Below are positions 58,340 through 64,000 of a stretch of 64,000 bases of DNA, piece after piece. Source of the stretch: Phanerochaete sordida. Lineage: Eukaryota; Basidiomycota; Agaricomycetes; Polyporales; Phanerochaetaceae. Position 1 is the stretch's first letter, and every line of letters starts with the position of its first letter. The DNA is taken from contig BPQB01000011.1 in the NCBI GenBank assembly GCA_019973155.2, positions 62,001 through 126,000 of the forward strand. The letters run 5' to 3'. The notes under the pieces are model-generated. The model had not been told where the DNA came from. It worked only from the letters and a program-made list of their open reading frames with translations, and did not search any database. A program made the position numbers and the translations under genes.

Positions 58340-58639
58340 GCAACACTAACAGCCCTTTCGCATTGTCGAGCGATAATGGAATGTTCAGTGCCTCTGCGCG
58401 AGCCGTGTTGCTCGACCAACATAAGTAGTGATATGTTTCCTCAGCGGGATGGAGGAATGCTCTATGGACACTACCTTTTCCGACGCTGGGCGCGGGGAGG
58501 TACTCTGGATATCTGGGATACGCAGGGCGGGATGAGCAGATGCACACCGCGACCGGGGTCCGTATCCTTGACTTCTGACATTCACGTTCTCGCAGCTTCG
58601 ATGTTAAGTAATCTACATATGAATTCAGTCTTATCATGA

Positions 58640-59473
58640 CTACATTCTAGCTTTCCGAGCTGCCTCGTAGACATGCACCCCGAGTGGGCTAGCAGTATTG
58701 AAACCAGATGCGATCAGCTGTCCATTCCGCCGATTATACACCTATTGAGAGATTGAAAATAAGACAAAGTTTAGATATCAATGACATAGCCCCGCGCCAC
58801 GCACCTCAGCACGGCCAAACACCAGTTTCCCCTTGGCTGTCATGCTGGTAGAAACGATAGCAAGTTTCATACCTCTGTACATTCGTTAGATGCATGTTCA
58901 CTTATCCACAAGTACAATGAGCGCCATACATGAACGCTGGTGCGTAGAACTTCAGCTCTAGAGCCTGCGAGATCCCAGCCGGATCCACGCCAGTCACCGC
59001 AGCGATGGCATACCACGATCCCCACGTGCAGCTATCGACCATGTCAGACTGGACATCCGAAATAACATAAGAAAAGCTCACATCTCAAGCAGATGGCAAA
59101 GACATCCTCCGCCTATGCTACCCATGGCGTTGAGCATGCCTTGATTGGTGATACTCAGCATCTCTAGGACTATGAGTGTAATTTGAGGCGTACTCGGATA
59201 GACTTCGATTTCAAAAGTCACTTCGGCCTCGAGGCCACGCTTCTCCGTGCCCTCGGGAGCAAACATCCTCGGGCGCACGTCTGCGCACACAAGCGTCAAG
59301 TGGCGAGTGAACTCGTTGCCGTAGACACCAGGGCCGCCGACCCCGTAGTGTGCTAGGGCATTGACACACGCCTGCTTCACTTCGTCGGAGCAGCTGCCTT
59401 TGATACGGGATATGTCGTCGTTTGGAGCCGGAGCTTTTGGCAGGCCGAGTAGCGTGGTATAGAAGCTAGACAT
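58640..59473 (-). CDS. HotDog-fold thioesterase family protein
   Basis: Four exons, 59473-59082, 59031-58930, 58874-58805 and 58741-58640, give 221 residues in phase. I chose the ATG at 59473 (MSSFYTTLLGLPKAPAPNDD); the open frame extends to 59551. The HotDog elements are present: VTFEIEVYPSTPQITLIVLE (strand), GMLNAMGSIGGGCLCHLLEI (central helix), ALELKFYAPAFMIGMKLAIV and GKLVFGRAEVYN, then GQLIASGFNTASPLG. PaaI/ACOT13-like relatives have HGG at the start of the hot-dog helix; here it is GGG, so the usual histidine is missing. It may be a thioesterase with altered chemistry or a non-catalytic relative. The next minus-strand gene upstream is a P450, 381 bp away. Confidence 0.85.
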
Positions 59474-59853
59474 GGCAGGGGCGGTCAGTGGCTTGGATAG
59501 CACTAGAGGACCTGGCACAGAAGTAGGACGTATGTGAAGAAGCGTGCGCACGCCGAGGATCTCCTAGAAACGAGTCGTGTGACCGGGTTCACTCGTTTTG
59601 AGTCTCGTTGACTGGCGAAATGAGCAAGTGAACAGTTTGTCAAGACAATGCGCAGCGGACTCATGTCCGATTGTTATTTGATCCTCGGGATCGTGACCTT
59701 TTCGCAGAACACTTAGCGCGGCGGTGCTATGCTTTGAAGGACGCGCCGTCGACATATTCTTTGCTCGTAGCTGGGGCTATCGAGGGATTTTATTTGTCAT
59801 AGTTTTCCCTGTAAATCTGGCACAGAAGCATCATCGCACGTTCTATCATCAAG
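59474..59853. other. Short intergenic region, no gene seen
   Basis: Lies between the third P450 and the thioesterase, both on the minus strand. It holds the thioesterase promoter and the P450 terminator. Confidence 0.5.
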
Positions 59854-61931
59854 CTACTTGTTGATCTCCCACGTCGCCTCAACCGTGTGTGCATGTCCCT
59901 CCGAGCGCACCGCCATGTGCACGGGAAATGGATTAGGCCTCCTACACACCGATGAGCACTTCACACGCATTTAGGAAGGCATGGCGTACGAAGAGATACC
60001 AGACGTGCAGTCAGCGGGATCGACGGACAGCGCGTTACCGGCCGCGTCACGCGCAGGACCGATATTGAACGCCCAAAGCAGCCGCACGACTGCGAGCCAT
60101 ATCGTCCGCGCGGCGAGGTATTGCCCAGGGCATTTCCGCCTGTCAAAGCGCGTTATATTTAATTCACTTATGATAACATGGAGAGATCGACGCACCGACC
60201 GAAACCGAAGCCGTAGTGCCCCTCGGCCAGCGTGTCAGCCGAAGCAGTGGAATTGCCGCGCACGAAGCGATCTGGGTCAAAGACGTCGGGAGTGGGGTAT
60301 TGGAGCGGGTTGCGATGCTATGCGGGTCTTAGATGCGCCTGGGAGGTCACAAAAGTGGATGCATACCATGGTCCAAATGCAAGGCACGACCTGCGTCCGT
60401 GCTGGAATCTAGATACGTAGTTAAGCGTGCACACAAGACAAGCGAAGAGTGCACTGGACTGGGCAAACCTTGTAACCCTTGTACTCGTCGTCGTGATCAG
60501 AGTAGTGGGGAAACACAATTGGCGTCGCCGGGGCCCACCTGCACAGGAAGCGTGAAGCACACCAGCATCAAACACGGACCCGCCCAAAACGCACCTAAAT
60601 ACTTCCTTCGTGAGCGCGGCACAATACGGAAGGTCATCTATATGCGCAAATCCAGGCATAACGCTTCCATCCGCGCCGACAACGGCATCGATCTCAGCCT
60701 GGGCCTTGTGCATGGTGGCCGGGTGCAGGACCATGGCCATGACGAACCAGAGCATCGTCCCCGACGTGGCCGCGGTGCCCGCCTCGAAGGCAGAACCAGC
60801 AACTGTGGGAGGCATCAGCGAGTCTCCTCTGCGTGAGCATCGCCTTACCGTATGCGAGCTCCTCGGCGTCGAGACCAAATTTCTCTTGTTGCTCCCACAG
60901 CCGCGCTGCGAAGCACTCCATTTCCGCATTGCCAGACGCCATGTCGTGCTTGACCTGGTCGACGAGGCGTTGATAGAACTGCCGCGGGACATGAGCGCGG
61001 TTTTGGTAGACGAACAATATCACGTCGCTCACTGTTGCTTCCACGACATGCCGTGCTCGAGCCTTCGCGCGCCATGGCGCGAGAAGATCAGGCAAACGGT
61101 CGAGCACGGGGAACGTGTCGACAAGGTGTGCGCCCACGTCGGAGTCTTTCACAAAATGGTCAAGAATTTCCTCGATCGCGGTGAGGTCCGTGTCATCATC
61201 AGCGAGACGGCGCCCGTAGCTGAGGTGGAAGACGAGCGCAGCTGTGTATCGTCGGCAGTGCCGCTCGAGCCTGAGTGCGTCCGGGCGCGCGAGAAGCTCG
61301 TGCAACAACTTCGCGGACTCGATTTCCTGGATCGCCTCATACGCGCCAATTACTGCAGGGCTTGTGTGTAAGTGCGAGGCGCACAGCTGTAGGAATTTTC
61401 GCACCTCGCGGCTGCAGCATTTGGTGAAACGCTGCGCGCTGCCGCTTCAGGGCGTCGCCATAGGGCAGCAGGACGAGGCGCTTGTTGTTCGACTGGTATT
61501 TTCCGGCGAAGATAAGGGGTTTCCGGGAAGAGTAGTTGTGGGAACGGCGCCCTAGCTGTACAGTCCGTCCGCTATGAAATTCGTGCAGCGGTATGTGGGT
61601 GAGCAGGCGCACCAGTTCTTCCGCATCTTGAGGGTCGCCAAGAACGAGCAGATTATCGCCCGCAAGTGTAAGGCTTACCAAAGGCCCTACGAATGACGTG
61701 TTGGGGACTATCTCAGCGCGTTCAGGAAGAAAACATACCGTATGTGCTGACAAGCCTGTCGAAATACATCCATGTCTTGAACCGTGGGATCTGAAGCATG
61801 TTGCCAAGGAACGGAAGGCCCGCGGGGCCTGGCGGTAGAGTGGACGAAGCGCGGCCCCTTCGAAAGAGTACGAGAAAGCATAGAGCCCCGGAAAGAGCAA
61901 GAGCAGCGACTTGAATAGCAAGGTTGTGCAT
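59854..61931 (-). CDS. Cytochrome P450 (third), short-anchor O-demethylase/hydroxylase type
   Basis: Start at 61931 (MHNLAIQVAALALSGALCFL, one membrane anchor), then the proline hinge LPPGPAGLPFLGNMLQIP. Exon 1 is 61931-61739. Later blocks: VSLTLAGDNLLVLGDPQDAE, HNYSSRKPLIFAGKYQ, LPYGDALKRQRAAFHQML, the long helix region IQEIESAKLLHELLARPDAL, I-helix AFEAGTAATSGTML, ExxR as EVFR (joined by splicing to WAPATPIVFPHYS) and the haem loop GFGRRKCPGQYLAART. The last exon is found only by splicing past a stop: SR then PNPFPVHMAVRSEG, ending WEINK at 59854. The hinge, YSSRP-like motif and GFGRRKCPGQ loop are typical of the OrdA-like (CYP64-related) group common in Agaricomycetes. Substrate unknown. 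Confidence 0.9.
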
Positions 61932-62491
61932 CCGCCCAAGCTGCGTGCAGCGTTTGAGATTAGAATCTGGGAGGGTGCAGTGAAGGTGACCACTGGACGT
62001 GCTTGGAGGAAGAACACAAAAGAGAAACGTCACGGAGCGCATGCGTCCCACGAGAAGCCCCATGTAGCTCCATCACTTGCCCGTTCAAAAAGGATCGAGA
62101 CTTGCTTGATAAACACAGCGACAAAGGCTGAAGGACTTCCCAGTATAGTCTATCACTGTGCGCTAAGCTCTGCGAAACGAGGATTGGATATCAGGAGGAA
62201 CAAAGACAAGCGTCAAGTCCAATCAAATGCAGGTCAAAACCTGACTGTCGAGGAACAGTGTCACCCACGAAGCCCTGGAACGAGGCGTCTAGTGAGTCAA
62301 TCAGTGGAAGCGCGTGGTCAAGCGTCTGGCAGCACTACATGCTGCGACGAGCCAAATATGCACCGGCGAGGACACCAGGACAAATTCAGGATGCCGCAAG
62401 ATTATACCACCGAGTAAGAGTCCTTCCTGTCGCTCTCAGATCTGGAAGCAATCGAAGGGCTCTGCGCACCCTAAAAGTACCCTCAGCGGCA
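61932..62491. other. Intergenic, no gene seen
   Basis: Spacer between the third P450 (its promoter side) and the second DUF6534 gene. No supported frame. Confidence 0.45.
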
Positions 62492-63700
62492 TCATCGGAC
62501 GAGAAATATTGCAATGCTCACCCCAAAAGTAGAGACCTCCTTGAAGACACCAATCTTCACCCCCGTCCTCTGAGATACAATGTGATCAGAGCAGATAGCG
62601 GGCAGCAACCAGTTTCGAAAGTAGACATACAGGATACGCGGACGATCCTCCGGAGGACCCGCTCGCTGTTCCGCTCCCGCGCAGCTCCAGCGGAATCGAG
62701 TTGATGCCTGTAGAGCCCATCGCGGCTTGCTCTTTGATGCGCTGCCTCGCGTTGAGCCTTTTGGCACGACCCTGCGTCAGCGGTGGCAGCGACGTGATTG
62801 AAGGGAGACATACAGTGCCAGAGTGGAGTTAGCGTAGACTGAAGCGTGGTCAGTAGGTCAGCTCAGTGTAAAAGCGAGGCGGAGGGCGACCAGTAACGTA
62901 CGCTTGCAAATGATCTCCACGACGCCGCCGAACATCAGGCTTGTTCGGAGGAGGTTGAACTGCAGGGAAGCATCAGAAGTCGTTGCATGCAGGCAGTAGC
63001 TGCGCTCACGAAGAACACCGCGCTTATGGAGAAGACCCTGGCAATTCGAGGACACGTCAGCAAGATGTAATCTTTATAATTCGCGGGAGTTTCGACCTAC
63101 ATTGTGATAGCACCGGTATTGATCGTATAGAAGACCAGCTTCTGGACCATGTACCGCGTCCTGCAAGAAACATTGAGCACTAAATCGAACAAGGACATGA
63201 CCGACGTACTTTCTGAAGCTCGATTTATGCTGGCGCAAATAATACGTGAGGATGACAGTAACCATGAGGTCGACGACGGCCGCCAAGGTCAGACCGCAGT
63301 TGACAGTTACCTGGGTGTGTATGGTGAGCGGAGACAGAGGGCGAGGCCTGCATACTTACGAATGGTCCCCTGTTTGCGTCAAAGTCTGCCCACGTGTTGT
63401 AGACGTACCTGTGGTAACCTGTCAGCGCAGACTCTGTAGAAGCGGATAGATACATACAGGAATGTCGCGGTCCCTAGGGAGCGAGCAAACGATCCAGTCA
63501 GCCTTTTGACTCACTCCGTTTAACGCGAAGTTCTCACCGAAGCCGAACGCTGGGGTGGGGATCAGTCGTGTTGAGCACCAGACGATAAGTAGATACGCCG
63601 CAGAGTACAACAGGGACCTACCGACACGGAAGAACAGGAATACCGCTGGTACAGCCGTCGCCCAGACGTTTCCGCCGCTGACTTTTGCGCTTCGTCAGCC
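62492..63700 (-). CDS. DUF6534 membrane protein, second copy (5' end unresolved)
   Basis: Recognised blocks on the minus strand, in order: VWATAVPAVFLFFRV (about 63680-63635), YVYNTWADFDANRGPF, VNCGLTLAAVVDLMVTVILT with YYLRQHKSSFRK, TRYMVQKLVFYTINTGAITM, LMFGGVVEIICK, VYANSTLALLNARQRI and a hydrophilic tail GINSIPLELRGSGTASG, ending near 62492 (GVKIGVFKEVSTFG). The order and the YTINTGAIT and YAN-x-x-LALLNAR motifs match the DUF6534 family seen also at 47573. The N-terminal exons must lie between 63700 and the window edge, or beyond it, and I could not identify them. The exon joins near 62900-63060 are uncertain. Function unknown; probably a multi-pass membrane protein. Confidence 0.6.
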
Positions 63701-64000
63701 TTGTGGACGCAGATAGCGGGAAGCTTCAGTGACAAGCTCACGCTGCCAGATCCTGGCGATGGAAAACCTATCCGTCTCAGATGTAAGCATGGGCTTCTTC
63801 GGAGTTAGCAAAGACGTACCCTTGGGCCAGCGCTATGATGGGTACCTGTGAGGTAGCGGATGAGCGACGGAACGATGCAGATGAAGCCTGCTTTGCACCT
63901 CAAGGAAAATTGTAGCCTGCGAGTGAAGGCTGATGAGCGCGAGCAAAGAAATTATTCCGTACCACGGCGCACCCCAGCACTCCTGCACATGGAGCGACGT
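63701..64000. other. Right edge, possibly 5' part of the DUF6534 gene
   Basis: No clear exon identified. The sequence may contain N-terminal exons of the minus-strand DUF6534 gene, which would continue past the window end. Confidence 0.3.

Noticed and set aside
4675..62491. Interpretation of the whole window as one biosynthetic gene cluster
   Set aside because: Enzymes are spread over almost 50 kb, mixed with unrelated genes and with no shared regulator seen; only local pairings are defensible.
1..64000. Search for transposons, viral remnants, CRISPR arrays and telomeric repeats
   Set aside because: No terminal repeats, transposase, reverse transcriptase or integrase motifs, regular spacer arrays or telomere-type repeats were recognised by eye.

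Overview
The window is nuclear DNA of a filamentous basidiomycete, most likely a wood- or litter-inhabiting Agaricomycete. The evidence is the gene style: short GT-AG introns of about 45-70 bp, up to 15 exons per gene and GC-rich exons. The families fit too: DUF6533 and DUF6534 membrane proteins, a MYND-DUF4470 protein, an SMP-repeat protein, a CYP63-like P450 and an adenylate-forming reductase. No virus, prokaryotic element, intact transposon or CRISPR array was seen. All gene models were made by eye from splice sites, reading phase and family motifs.

Layout. 0.6-4 kb: an uncharacterised acidic protein, then two tandem glycine-rich genes (minus strand) duplicated with their promoters. 4.7-10 kb: two tandem 12-exon FLVCR/SLC49-like transporters; a third copy lies at 56.3-58.3 kb. 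10.6-14 kb: a DUF6533 membrane protein and a stray copy of its last exon. 15.4-22.6 kb: a delta-12-type fatty acid desaturase followed on the same strand by a large adenylation-thiolation-reductase (A-T-R) enzyme. 23.5-24.4 kb: an IMPACT-family protein and tRNA-Gly(GCC). 25-36 kb: a small helical protein, a Dal5-type anion transporter, an SMP-repeat gene with frame problems and a DHA-type efflux pump. 36.6-45.8 kb: two P450s, a monoglyceride-lipase-like hydrolase divergent from the second P450, and an isoprenylcysteine methyltransferase homologue. 47.5-51.4 kb: a DUF6534 protein and a degenerate UbiA prenyltransferase. 52.7-55.2 kb: MYND-DUF4470. 58.6-64 kb: a HotDog thioesterase, a third P450 and a second DUF6534 gene near the right edge.

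How the genes may work together (inference). Between 15 and 62 kb lie a desaturase, a carboxylate-reducing A-T-R enzyme, three P450s, a lipase-like hydrolase, a thioesterase, a methyltransferase, a dead prenyltransferase and two transporters. This is a loose specialised-metabolism neighbourhood rather than a compact cluster. The tightest pairings are desaturase/A-T-R (1.5 kb apart, same strand) and P450/hydrolase (464 bp divergent promoter). Long gene-poor stretches (12.2-15.4, 29-31.6, 49.5-50.6 kb) separate the blocks.
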